Positions 32,017 through 48,159 of a DNA stretch of 64,000 bases are shown here, piece after piece. The DNA is from Eleginops maclovinus (lineage: Eukaryota; Chordata; Actinopteri; Perciformes; Eleginopidae). The stretch is taken from contig NC_086357.1 of the NCBI RefSeq assembly GCF_036324505.1, forward strand, positions 24,299,293-24,363,292, in the 5' to 3' direction. The position numbers and the translations under genes were made by a program. Below the pieces are notes generated by a model. That model was not told the origin of the DNA. It did not search any database and worked only from the letters and a program-made list of their open reading frames with translations. Each line of letters opens with the position of its first letter. Within the stretch, counting starts at the first letter, position 1.

Positions 32017-32068
32017 TAGTACTAAGTCTACTCCTGTGTGACTGTGAGGCTCATTGAGGCGCTTCCAC

Positions 32069-33257
32069 TCAGAACTTGTTGAGCGGCGGCAGCGCCTTCA
32101 CAAGCACAGCTGAGAGCAGGTCTGCAGGTCCAGAGGTGGGGGGGAGAGCAGTGGCCGAGGGGTCTCCATGTTTGTTGTCAGAGTGCATAGGTGTAGGGAA
32201 CTTCCCTCTTTGCAGCGTGGACTTCCCCTGCCCACTGCCCCCCCCTGCACTGGTCTTGCTGTTCTCCACTGTGGGGATGACTGTTCCCAGGTGGGGGTGT
32301 CCCACCACAGCCGTGCTTGTGTGCTCCATGCTGGTCTGACAGCAGCACAGCAGCCTGAAGAAGGCCTGCCCTCATCTCCCTGCTGGACAGAGTGTATATC
32401 AGAGGGTTGAGGGCTGAGTTGAGCACAGCCAGGGCTATGAACCAATCCACCTGGAAGAGCACGGGGCATTTGTCTGGGCTGCAGCCAACATCCAGCAGTA
32501 GCAGGAGGAAGAGGGGGGTCCAGCACATGACAAACACTCCCAGAACAATAACCACTGTCCTCAGCAGGGCCAGAGAGCGCTCCGACGGCCGGCTGCTCAC
32601 CCTGCGGCCGCTGGAGGTCACCAGGCGGTAGATCCTGATGTACAGGATGATGATGGCCACCAGCAGGGCGCTGAAGACGCTGATGCAGAAGGCCACATAG
32701 CTCTTAGCGTAGAGCGGCAGCACCGTGGAGCAGGAGGCCATATTGCCAAGGCAGTTCCACCCAAGGCTTGGCAAAGCACTGAGCAGCACTGACACAAGCC
32801 AGCAGGCTGCCAATAGTCCCAAAAGTCTCCCCCGACCTGCTGTCTCACAGGGACGCAAACGCACCATAGTCATGTGCCTCTCAATCCCAATGGCCAGGAG
32901 GCTGAAGGTGGACGCACTGAGGGCCACGAACATGCTGCCTTCTCTGGCCAGCCACTGCACCGGAGTCAGGAAGAAGGTGTTTTTTCCCGAGGTGAAGATG
33001 TTGACCACATAGGCCACACCGGCCAAGAGGTCTGACAGCGCGAGATTCCCAATTAGGAAGTACATGCGGCTGTGGAAGCGCTTGTTCCTCCAGAGAGCGA
33101 GCAGCACCGTGACGTTCTCCAGGACTATGAGCACGCAGATGAACAGCAGCACGGCCGTCTTGCAGGCCCCGCTGCTGCGATCCAGTTCCCACTTCCCCGA
33201 GTGGTTGTAGTGGCTGATGATGACAGTGTTCATCCCATCCTCCACTACGTTCCCCAT
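32069..33257 (-). CDS. s1pr4: Sphingosine-1-phosphate receptor, probably S1PR4 (tail frameshifted)
   Basis: This single-exon class A GPCR is read from ATG at 33255-33257. Visible: N-glycosylation site NHS (18-20); TM1 at about 35-56; [11 protein letters not shown] in TM2; the S1P-headgroup pair R105-E106 in [12 protein letters not shown] (126-128) in place of DRY, as in S1P receptors; ECL2 [22 protein letters not shown] (245-248) in TM6; and NPLIY (284-288) in TM7. HYNHSG, ASTFSLL, TMVR and [15 protein letters not shown] favour S1PR4. The RSLALLRT and [10 protein letters not shown] segments resemble S1PR5, so the subtype is not settled. The uninterrupted frame continues to 32178 (359 codons), but its last 60 residues look unlike any receptor tail. 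One base less in the C run 32369-32371 would give a helix 8 with RLLCCCQ palmitoylation cysteines and a Ser/Thr/Pro-rich tail ending at 32069, about 395 residues, the usual family length. SHD and S1PR4 are about 1 Mb apart on human 19p13.3. Confidence 0.92.
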
Positions 33258-34110
33258 CCTGCCTGCCCTTTCTTTGGCCTTCCTCGGTCAAACAGCAGAG
33301 GGCGCCACAACACTGGACACAGCAGAGGATGCTTAACCTGGCATTTTACAGCCTCCTAAAATACCTGTTAGAGAGAGCAAAGGTATAGTTAAAGTGATAT
33401 CCAGCACTTAAAAGACAGAAAAGTTACATTCAACAACATTTGGGATGATTTATCTAGGAAATAAATGAATAGGATGACTCTTAGAAATAATGTAATACTT
33501 AAACAGAAGCATAACAAAGTGCATATTTCTTCCTAAAATGTATTCTAACCAAAAAAAATTGCATTACTATGATGTTTATCCTCGAACATAATTGTCCTGG
33601 CCAAGATAGCAAAGGACATATAACAGAACACAGACTTGTATAACGGGAATAACCTGTAGAGAAGATTGCACTTTTTTATTGTCATGTTAACACTAAACAA
33701 ACAGCTGTGGCAGCTACTGTCGTTAATACATCATGTGCCATACATGTTTATAACTATAATAAAATACAGCCATCATTTCAATGTATGTCAAACATAAATA
33801 AACTCGATGTAAAAGCATACAAAACTATCCAGAAGTTTCACATGTCATCTAGTCTTGGTGTGGGAGGTGTAAATAAAAATACACAATAATGTGAACTTAT
33901 TAGTATTTTCATTTTTCTTTAACTTTTAAACAATATTTCTAGTTGAAACAATGAGCTTATTTATTGAAATTGCATCGACTTTGCTCTTTTTGAAAAGTTT
34001 CTCAAAGTTAGTTTGAGCGATAAACTATTTCAGACCTGCAGGGAAACCACTCAGAAAAGTGTCTGTCATGGCTAATACTTCTTTACCACAGATAGTGTAA
34101 TTTAACGTAC

Positions 34111-34310
34111 CTGATGGAGTGACTTCTCTCATCTATACATCCCAGTTGTACAGCGATTTTTCCCGTTATGTGGATGGTTATTCTCTTTCCTGCGTAACGA
34201 TGCACTCAAACAATAATATGTGATTGCCAAAAACGGGATATCTTGGACGTAAAGTCAAAAGTCCAAATAGTGTCCTCTCCCGTTTAAAGGTTTAAATCAC
34301 GGCAGTGTTT
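34111..34310 (-). other. Candidate noncoding exon 1 and promoter of the S1P receptor
   Basis: On the minus strand, CTCCATCAG is followed by the donor GTACGTTAA (cut at 34111/34110). A matching acceptor TTTGCTCTCTCTAACAG ends near 33367, about 110 bases before the ATG at 33257. S1P receptor genes typically have a noncoding first exon and a single coding exon, which this reproduces. The 5' end is not defined; the upper limit given is approximate. Confidence 0.45.
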
Positions 34311-34715
34311 TCTCTTTACATCCACTCTGCGTTGGGTCCTGAACTTAATCTCCTCCACACTGTGACTCCTGCAGCTCCCCCTCACCCCTCCCTGCTGGGG
34401 GAGGGATTTCCCTCACCTCTCCATTTAGTCTTACACATAGACTGTATATATTGATGGACAGAGGTTCGTCCGTTAAAAGTGAAGCAAGCGCTAGTCCAGA
34501 GCCCCCTGGTGGCTGGCTGCAGTACAATGCGTAGCTCCGCCCATTCCCATGTATTTTCAATGGGCAAGTAACCAACTTTCTATGTCACTTTTCTCACCTA
34601 AAACAAATTTTGCATCCACAACTTTTTATTCGAAAAAATAGCTTTCAAGGTGCTTCACATCACACCATTTTTCTTTTTCCCGAGAAATTATTTTCTTTAA
34701 TGTTATTTTAATAAA

Positions 34716-34723
34716 TATAAAAG
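34716..34723 (+). promoter_or_regulatory. TATA box of the THAP transcription unit
   Basis: TATAAAAG directly followed by GGGGCGTGG (GC-box-like) lies 165 bases upstream of the THAP ATG, predicting a start near 34750. It belongs to the transposon promoter rather than to a host gene. Confidence 0.5.
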
Positions 34724-34887
34724 GGGCGTGGTTACACTTTGATTGACAGTGCAGCCGCTTGCAACCTCCTTCAACATTTCATTTCATTCAGAGTAGCTGT
34801 AGGCTCGGCTGTAGTGGTGTTCTTTTGTCAGGCAACTCATATTTGTTTTATTTGCTGTTATTACTTTACATTTATATATTGACAGTC

Positions 34888-34952
34888 ATGTCGTGTTGTG
34901 CTGTTGATTGTACTAACAGGCCATCTCAGGGGAGCTCTGTGCAGTTTTTTCG
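34888..34952 (+). pseudogene. THAP-domain first exon of a P-like transposase (remnant)
   Basis: ATG at 34888 begins MSCCAVDCTNRPSQGSSVQF, then FR, and stops at a strong donor GTAAGTGAA (34953). The start of the C2CH zinc finger (CxxxCxNR) and the aromatic FFR ending match THAP domains such as human THAP1 (CSAYGCKNR...VSFHKFP). The other zinc ligands (C and H) and the AVPTF box would be in a second exon that I cannot find in the element. It is therefore a remnant of a DNA-binding transposase N-terminus. Confidence 0.65.
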
Positions 34953-35859
34953 GTAAGTGAATATTAACTTAATATTAGCTAGCGTTATTTGTACTTGTTA
35001 CATTGTTAAATTATATAATCATAACCCATGTGTAATGTGAAGATGTCAACATTTGAATAACAGAGGTTTTGATAGCAAGTGAACACTTAAGTAATTCATT
35101 TTTATTGTAAGTTTCCAATGCATACAGTCCAACCTAGTCCAGCAACATTTACAGTGAAGGCACGTGAGAATAGTTTAAGTTTGAGTTCAGGGATATACTG
35201 CCAAGTTTAAAATGTGAAACATGTTTCAGTAACATGAGTAGCAATTTGCACCATTCAATATTACGCTCGACATGTCCAATGTGGTTGTTCCTGTCACAGT
35301 GGATAAGATGGACGTTCGGGGACTGGAGAAAACACCTGGGCAATTCTGCCTAAAAGAAAAGGTAAAGGTTTATAGCTGATCACGTAGGCTACTGTTAATG
35401 GCTCAGCATACAAAACTAACGTTATTAGTATTATTATTTTTTTTGTCTTTCAACGCGGACATTTCATGACTCCCGTCAATGTTCACGACAGCAGCTCGTC
35501 CATGTTTTAAATGGATTAAAGTTTAAACCATACAAACATCGATTCACTCTGTTGAGGTGGCATATTAAGACAATTTGAAAACAGCAAAATAAGCTGAGCC
35601 GGCAGACTTGTGTTCAGACTTTATAGATACAGTCAATAGTCTATATATACAGTCTATGATACAGTCTAAGTGGGTGCTAACGTCAATCTTAACTTCACCA
35701 ACTAGCTATCGCTACTATGAAGGTTAGCTTCTATGCTATCTAACGTTAACGGTAATGTCAATTAAGTTATTAGCTGGTAAACTGGTGTCTACAATCAAAA
35801 AATATAAGCTGTCTGAGGTGTATTTCACAAACACAGACAAGAGGTTTGTTTTACATACG

Positions 35860-36125
35860 TTACACTTACCGGAGAAAATCCAAATACCCAGACCGAACTG
35901 GGCACTGTAGTTTCAGCCAGTTTAGCCCCAGAGAGTCGGACTCGGCCTGTGTGTGTGGTGGGGAACGGACGGAGAAGGGGGCGTGTTTCACTCGATAAGG
36001 GGCGTGTTTCACTCGATGAGTGGGCGGGTCTGATCGCGACCTCCTCTTCACTGCGCATGCTTCAGATTCTACTGCGCAAGCGTACTTCGAACTGGCTCCA
36101 AATTTTCAAAGATGGCGTCGCCTCG
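35860..36125 (-). promoter_or_regulatory. CpG-rich promoter-like module at the right end of the P-like element
   Basis: It contains two NRF1-like words (CTGCGCATGC at 36051-36060, CTGCGCAAGCG nearby), a YY1-like AAGATGGCGTCG (about 36110) and a tandem duplication of a roughly 21-bp GGGCGTGTTTCACTCGAT unit. On the minus strand a downstream donor, TTTTCTCCG/GTAAGTGTA, is present at 35871. Together these suggest a leftward promoter with a first exon, pointing toward the S1P receptor gene. The motifs are seen; activity is inferred. Confidence 0.4.
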
Positions 36126-36192
36126 GTTGCTTCAATTCTATAGAACACAGCTGAATGGAGCCACTCTGTCCATCTATATATACAGTCTATGG

Positions 36193-38936
36193 CAGGGGTC
36201 TTCAACGTTTTTCAGGCCAGGGACCCCCAAACTGATGGAGAGTTGGAGCAGGGACCCCCTACTATTAATATGGCATACAATTGTGTTTTATATTAAACGG
36301 GGCCTAGTGCAGTGTGTAAACATAGATACTGTTATTGTACATTCAATACTAAGCTATTCAAATAATACACAGGTTAATATATTCATGTTTTTATTTTAAA
36401 CAAGTGCAAGGTACAGTGTGGCCGTACCACTGCCATTTATGAACATATATCTTGCACACAACACAGGGCTATTAAAATAAATCACAATAAAAGTTTGAAC
36501 TTTAAACAAGTGCAAGGTGCAGAGTGGCTGTGCCACTGTCATTTATAAACAAACACTGAGCTATGAGATTTTAACACTAAACATGCATGTAGATGGGACA
36601 ATGAATCCTCAAACCATCTGTGGATGGCACACGTACTCTCACATCAGTGAGATGTCTGACCCTGATGAGCAGCACACAGCTGATCCAGCCTTGGACGGAT
36701 GGAGGTTGTCAGGCAGAGGGGCATATCAGCCTCAGGCTGCAGCCTTGACCTGTATTTGTTTTTCAAGTAAGTCAGTGAGGAAAATCCACTTTCGCAAAGA
36801 TAGGTTGTGGCAAAGGGCAAAAGGCTCATCATGGCTTTTCCTGCCAATTGCGGAAAGTCTTTCTGGCAAGAGATCCAGAACTGGGTGAGTGGTTTTGTGT
36901 CATATATGTGTCTGAACGTACTGTCAGTGGATAGTTCGATTAGCTGATCCTCCTCTGTCACTGTCAGGTGTGTGCCGTCTGCTGCGTTGTCTGTGAATGG
37001 AAACAGTATCCATGTCTTGTCCCTGCGCCAGGAGTCAGCCTCAGAAAAGTAGTGCCCAAATTGTCCCTCGAGCGCCTCCAAATGCGCAAGAATTGCGCGT
37101 GTAATGGGGGGCGAGAGCACAGCAGAATCTCCCAGCTCATCCACTGATGGAAACATGGAAAATATTTCCTCCCCGATGCGCTCCCTCCACCTTTTGTTTT
37201 TTTTAGAAAGCCTTCCATTTTGTCATACAGTTGAATGGCATGGGTATTGCGGCCTTGCATTGAACTGTTCAGTTTGTTCAGCTCAGCGAAAACATCAGCA
37301 AGATAGGCAAGTTTGGTGACCCAAACATTGTCACTGAAAAGTGCAGCCAGCTCTGTGCGCTTTTGGAGAAGTAAAAACTCCCGAATAGACTTGCGCAATT
37401 CCAGCACACGTGACAACACTGTTCCACGTGAAAGCCACCGAACCTCGGAATGGTAGAGTAGCGCAGTGTGTTCTTCTCGCTCAGCAGCACAGAGATTCGA
37501 GAAGAGACGTGTTTGCAATGCGCTCTTCTTGACTAGGTTGACTACTTTCACTACCGAGTCCATGACATCTGCCAATTCAGCGCTCATATCTTTGGCAACA
37601 AGTGACTCCCTGTGTAGCATGCAGTGCGTCCAAATCACTTGCGGAGACACATCCCTTACAAGCGCGATTAGTCCACTTTTTAAACCAGCCATGGCTCTTG
37701 CACCGTCAGTGCACAGCGCAATACATTTTGTCCACGGAATGTCATTCTCTCTGAAAAAAACATCGATCACTTTGAAGATTTCAGAACTAGTTGTGCGTTG
37801 AGGGAGGCACTTACAAAACAAAAATTCCTCCTGCATTTCCTTATCATCGACAAAGCGCACAAACGCCAGAAGCTGGGCGTCCTTCGACACATCTGTTGAC
37901 TCGTCTAATTGTAACGCAAATGCATCTGCCAACCTCAGCTTCTCTATCAGTTGCATCCTCACATCAGATGCCATCTCGTCTATACGGCGAGCTATGGTTG
38001 TGTCCGACACTGGAATGGTTTTCAGTTTATTAATGTCAATATCATTTCCATACATGGTTTTACACATATCGGTTGCTGAAGGCAATATTAAATCCTCTGC
38101 AAGTGTGTATGGCTGTTTCTTCTGGGCAATCCGAAGAGCAATTTGATAAGAGCATTTCAAAGCTAGCTCCCCAACTTTGGCTGATTTTCTGATCAATGTC
38201 TGTTGACCTTGGAGGGATTTGAGGCTAGCTTGGAAGTATTCAACAGGTTTGTCTTTTAAGTGGCTGTGTGTTGTCTCCAAGTGACGCTGCAGCTTTGATG
38301 GCTTCATAGATTCATTTGAAAGAACAGTAGAGCAAATGACACACATTGGAAACTCAATGCCATCTGTCTCCTTAAAGGTAAACCCGAACTTCAGATAATG
38401 ATCTGAATATTTTCGTGTCTTCTCCCTTTTGCGCTTACCCTTATTAGCTGCAACATCTGCAGGCGCAGCAGGTTCTGCCTCGTCACTTGCATGTTCACTG
38501 GTGGATGGTATCTCGCTTGTGCTTGTTGATTTTTTCGCTCGAGTTACAAAACGATCCATTTTATATGTATGGTCTTCTCAATAATGTCGCTGCGTGCATC
38601 CCTGTGTCTGGGTCTTCAGTAAACTGGGGCCTGAATAGGCTCTCGTCCAATCACGGGGAACCTGACAGAGCCAGCGCATAGACATAATATTATGTCTATG
38701 AGCCAGCGTGTGTCACACGGCCTCGTGATTGGCACATCTGCCTCCATTTTTCCGTTCGCTATAATATTTTGGATTTGTGTTGTGCATTTAAAGACATTGC
38801 AATTTGTGGGAAAAAACGGTTTGTAAAAAAAAATATATATATAAAAAATTGTCTAATCAACCAAAGATTTCGCGACCCCCCTGCAGTACCTCCGCGGACC
38901 CCCTGGGGGTCGCGACCCCCCTGTTGAAGACCTCTG
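36193..38936 (-). mobile_element. hAT transposon (Charlie/ZBED-like), 2.74 kb, nearly intact
   Basis: The ends CAGGGGTCTTCAAC and GTTGAAGACCTCTG are 14-bp inverted repeats with one mismatch. The 8-bp duplication GTCTATGG flanks it at 36185-36192 and 38937-38944 without mismatch. Subterminal GGGACCCCC/GGGGTCGCGACCCC clusters lie at both ends. A roughly 50-bp repeat (AAACAAGTGCAAGGT...) occurs twice in the 3' part (36395-36447 and 36501-36549). It encodes a BED-finger transposase on the minus strand with a single frameshift. Confidence 0.93.
36644..38559 (-). pseudogene. hAT transposase with N-terminal BED zinc finger, one frameshift
   Basis: The frame starts at 38559 (MDRFVTRAKKS). Seen in order: a basic linker; a BED-type finger (CVIC...KLQRHLETTH); LQLDESTDVS and CTDGARAMAG, carrying two likely acidic catalytic residues; THCMLHRESLVAK; and the C-terminal hAT dimerisation region (LLPFATTYLCESGFSSLTYL and KNKYRSRL). 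The protein resembles the domesticated ZBED5/SCAND3/FAM200 group. The frame breaks at the T run 37197-37204 (eight T, i.e. eight A on the coding strand). One more base there would join the two halves into about 638 residues. Without it, translation ends at 36964 and the C-terminal domain is lost. Confidence 0.93.
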
Positions 38937-38944
38937 GTCTATGG

Positions 38945-40059
38945 TCTTACATTAATAATGACTCAGACATTGAAATGTTTTACAGACGTGTCACTTTCGG
39001 TTGATAACGATTAAGTTCATTTCCAACAGGCAGCAATTGGATTAGTTTTCTATTTTAAAGTGTAGTTGGTTTTTGATTCAGTTCAGCAGTGTTGGAACAT
39101 GTACTCATACTATGGTCTTAAAATACTCCATTACAAATAAAAGTCAAAAGTACATAAGTTACTAAATGTACAAACAGTCTAAGTACTTGTTCTGCACAAT
39201 TACTTATTTCTGGAAAAGTACAGAAGTCATTTTACTTCTGTACTTCTTCAGAAATAAGTAATTGTGCAGAACAAGTACTTAGACTTCAAGTATAAAAAGT
39301 AAAGAATACTCGTTATGCAGAATGGCTCTTTCCACAGTATTCAGAATATTATGTTTATTATATTACCCTGATTGTAAGAGCAGTTTAGTATTGTAGATGG
39401 TCAATTTGGTCCAAATTTAGAAAGTCGAAATACTGTGTAGATTAGCAATGTTTGCCTCTGAAATGCAGTGGAGTAAAAGTATAAAGTAGCATGAAATGGA
39501 AATACAAATATGTCAAAAAAGTACAATTCTTGAGAAAATTGCCTTAATTCCCACGCTGGAGTTCAGCTGACTGTTTCAGACAGTAAACACCAATTTGTAT
39601 TTTCAATGTGTCATTAAATGAATGCTCACGCATGCTCCAACACATGTCACAGCATTTAGCCCGAAGGCGCTTCCTTTCATCAGTTAATACACCGCCTTCT
39701 TCAGTTTTGCTTTGGTGGCATATTTTCAGGGTTGATCATGATGATGGATTCCCCACCCCCAACAAAAATACCCCAAGTCAACAGATGATTATTTGCCTTT
39801 CTGGGAATTCAGCCATTCCAGTGAAAAGTCAATAAGTTGCAACCCGTTTTATATCTGACTCATTGTTTTTTTCAAGTTCACATAAAAGATTGCTCGGTCC
39901 CTTTGCTCCATCAGAGTGTGAGATAGGTCAGACCTCTCCCATTGAAGCCAACTATAGATGGGAAGGGAAGAGTCATACTTATCTTCTCCTTTGATGCACT
40001 TTTGTAGTGGAGAAATATGTCAATGACAGGAGGAAAACACACATTTGGGAAGCTAAAAT
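38945..40059. other. Repeat-rich DNA downstream of the nested transposons
   Basis: About 39080-39545 has the GTACTCA/AAAGTACATAAGT/AAGTATAAAGTAGCATG composition of a common teleost repeat, also present at 61147-61682. It contains the hairpin listed next. The rest shows no gene. Confidence 0.5.
39176..39285. repeat. Long near-perfect hairpin, 52-bp arms, 6-base loop
   Basis: Arms 39176-39227 and 39234-39285 are reverse complements at 50 of 52 positions, separated by six bases (CATTTT). It lies inside the AAGTACTT-type repeat. Such tight palindromes arise by snap-back replication or as MITEs and, if transcribed, would give a long double-stranded hairpin. Confidence 0.9.
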
Positions 40060-40064
40060 GTAGC

Positions 40065-40796
40065 TGTAGCGGCCCCTCAACTTGAATAAACAGGCTTGGA
40101 GTGTTTCCTTACGGGTGTACTTTATTCAGACGAGTGTGCATTGCACAAACACCGTGAAAACTTAAAAGGAAAATGACAAAGGCAATTTAGCTAGATACAA
40201 ATAATGCCTTGACAAATGCACTTAAGCAAGCTAGCATCAAATAGATAACGACATTATCATGAAATGAATCACATTACTATTTACATTACATCATTTACAC
40301 AAACGTAAGAAATGAATACATATGAAATAGCCAGTACATTACAATGAAACACATACCTCGCTCCGCATATCGAGGGGTGCTAAAGAGTGGTGATCCAGGG
40401 AAGACTGCCGCCATTAACTTAACGTTGGAGAGCTAGCTAGCAACTTCATACGTTATTTTTTAAACTGCTACTGCCAAGCAAATAGAGCACTCTTTCAAAC
40501 GGGTTTGACCAGGAATGCTGCAACGTAATATAACACTTCAAGGAACGCTTTAGAGAACACGTTAATTTAAAGTTATAATACTATTTTGAGATCTCTGACT
40601 CTAGACATGCATTGTCTTGTAACGTGCCTTCTTGTGTTATACCTTCAGCGAGCGTGCACGTTCTGGAAGGATTGGTTCACCGTGCAGATAGCATGATGTC
40701 AAAATAAAAGTCACATGAGATAAAAAGTAACTCAGAATAAAGGATAAAATATAATAACAGGATAAGCATAATAGACACTGCTAGTGGCCATCTACA
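40065..40796. mobile_element. Solo LTR of a retrotransposon
   Basis: The unit begins TGTAGCGGCCCC and ends GGCCATCTACA, so TG...CA with TGTAG/CTACA inverted ends. It is flanked by the 5-bp duplication GTAGC at 40060-40064 and 40797-40801. At 732 bp it has no internal coding region. Orientation is uncertain: AATAAA occurs at about 40735 (plus strand), and on the minus strand about 55 bases from the other end. The retroelement family is not identified. Confidence 0.75.
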
Positions 40797-41019
40797 GTAG
40801 CTATGGTGAACGCATGGTTTCATTATCAATCCATGTGGTTATAAAGTCAGAACCATTCAAGTACACCGCGAGTTTGATGTAGAATTAATGCTATGGTTTT
40901 CACACCGTCATGATCTTCCGTGCTGTAATCCTGAAAATACTAATCATGCTTTTCATCCTGCAACTTTCTGTTGTGGTGAGAACCATAGACTGTCTTTACA
41001 AAGTTGACCTATCACTCTA

Positions 41020-41185
41020 AAATGGGTCGCTGGTTCACGTCCCGATTGGGAGAGGTGCCAGTTCTCCTGAGCCACTGTTCTGCCACCTCTCCTGCGTTGT
41101 GTTTGGGCATGTATCCTCCCTGTGTGTAATGTGTGTGAACACTACAGAGTGAGGTAAGGGATTAATAAAGTGTTTTTTCTTCTTC
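41020..41185 (+). repeat. tRNA-derived SINE copy
   Basis: GGGTCGCTGGTTCACGTCCCG includes a box B-like GGTTCACGTCC, followed by GAGAGGTGCCAGTTCTC, GAGCCACTG and a tail with AGGGATTAATAAAG. The same sequence, inverted and slightly longer, occurs at about 50655-50860. Confidence 0.65.
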
Positions 41186-47614
<6,429 letters not shown>

Positions 47615-47633
47615 AAATGTTCAATGCAGAACT

Positions 47634-47639
47634 TTTATT
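47634..47639 (-). terminator. Poly(A) signal downstream of the small minus-strand ORF
   Basis: AATAAA on the minus strand, about 240 bases after the stop codon of the small ORF at 47877-48107. Confidence 0.4.
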
Positions 47640-47876
47640 TGTAACAGCACAGTAAAGTTAATTTACAAAATCATTTAAAGCAACACTTAGTTACTTTAAT
47701 GATAGCTCAAATCAATCATGTTGATGATGTATGGTAGGCTAATAAGGAGAATCATGACAGAACAACTGTATTTGCAATTTGAAACTTTGATGGGTGGGTT
47801 GTACCATCTCTTGGGAGTGCATTACGGCACATAGTTGATTTAACTTAACCAATGCCCTCCGACTGCTCTGTCTTGT

Positions 47877-48107
47877 CTAGTTCGTCATGAGCACAGCAAG
47901 CAATGCTGCCAGGACAAGGAACACGAGAATCAAAAAGAACAAAGAGGACTCTGATGAAAGAAACTCAGAACAGAACATTTGAGTGTCCAACTTAAAAGCC
48001 ACCAAACAAAGTTCATCTAGGTGCTTTAAGATGTTGGCAAGAGCTTTGTGAAATAAGAGAATAGAAGGACCAGAGCTGGCCTTCTTGCTGTTTGACAAAC
48101 TAGTCAT
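47877..48107 (-). CDS. Possible small tail-anchored membrane protein (76 aa), unrecognised
   Basis: The ATG at 48105-48107 has A at -3. The 76-residue frame has a polar, lysine-containing N-terminus, an amphipathic middle (ANILKHLDELCLVAF) and a hydrophobic segment of about 20 residues (from LFFLILVFLVL to AVLM) ending two residues before the stop. That is a tail-anchored layout. Upstream on the same strand are TATA-like boxes and a CRE-like TGACGTAA; downstream is AATAAA. I recognise no family. The amphipathic stretch recalls short regulators with a C-terminal anchor (for example BH3-only proteins), but the spacing of key residues does not fit. The TATA boxes are very close to the ATG, which weakens the model. 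Confidence 0.35.
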   Translation of the reverse strand: MTSLSNSKKASSGPSILLFHKALANILKHLDELCLVAFKLDTQMFCSEFLSSESSLFFLILVFLVLAALLAVLMTN

Positions 48108-48121
48108 TTTGGCTGGCTTGC

Positions 48122-48159
48122 TATATATATCTTAGTATATAATGCACTTTTTTACGTCA
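48122..48159 (-). promoter_or_regulatory. CRE-like and TATA-like elements upstream of the small ORF
   Basis: On the minus strand the order is TGACGTAA (48152-48159), TTATATAC (about 48134-48141), ATATATATAG (48121-48130), then the ATG at 48107. The spacing would give a very short 5' leader. Confidence 0.35.

Larger units (their letters stand above)
34436..38943 (+). mobile_element. P-like DNA transposon with THAP exon, interrupted by a hAT element
   Basis: The left TIR (34436-34463, starting CATAGACTGTATATA) and right TIR (36164-36191) match over 27 of 28 positions. The target duplication is GTCTTACA at 34428-34435 and at 38944-38951. The right copy is displaced because a hAT element (36193-38936) inserted at the last bases of the right TIR. 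Without the hAT and its 8-bp duplication the element is 1,756 bp. An 8-bp TSD, CA-terminal TIRs and a THAP-type exon all fit the P-element superfamily. No DDE catalytic domain is visible, so it is a deleted, nonautonomous copy. A second copy of the terminal motif (CTATATATACAGTCTATG) sits internally at about 35641-35658. Confidence 0.82.
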
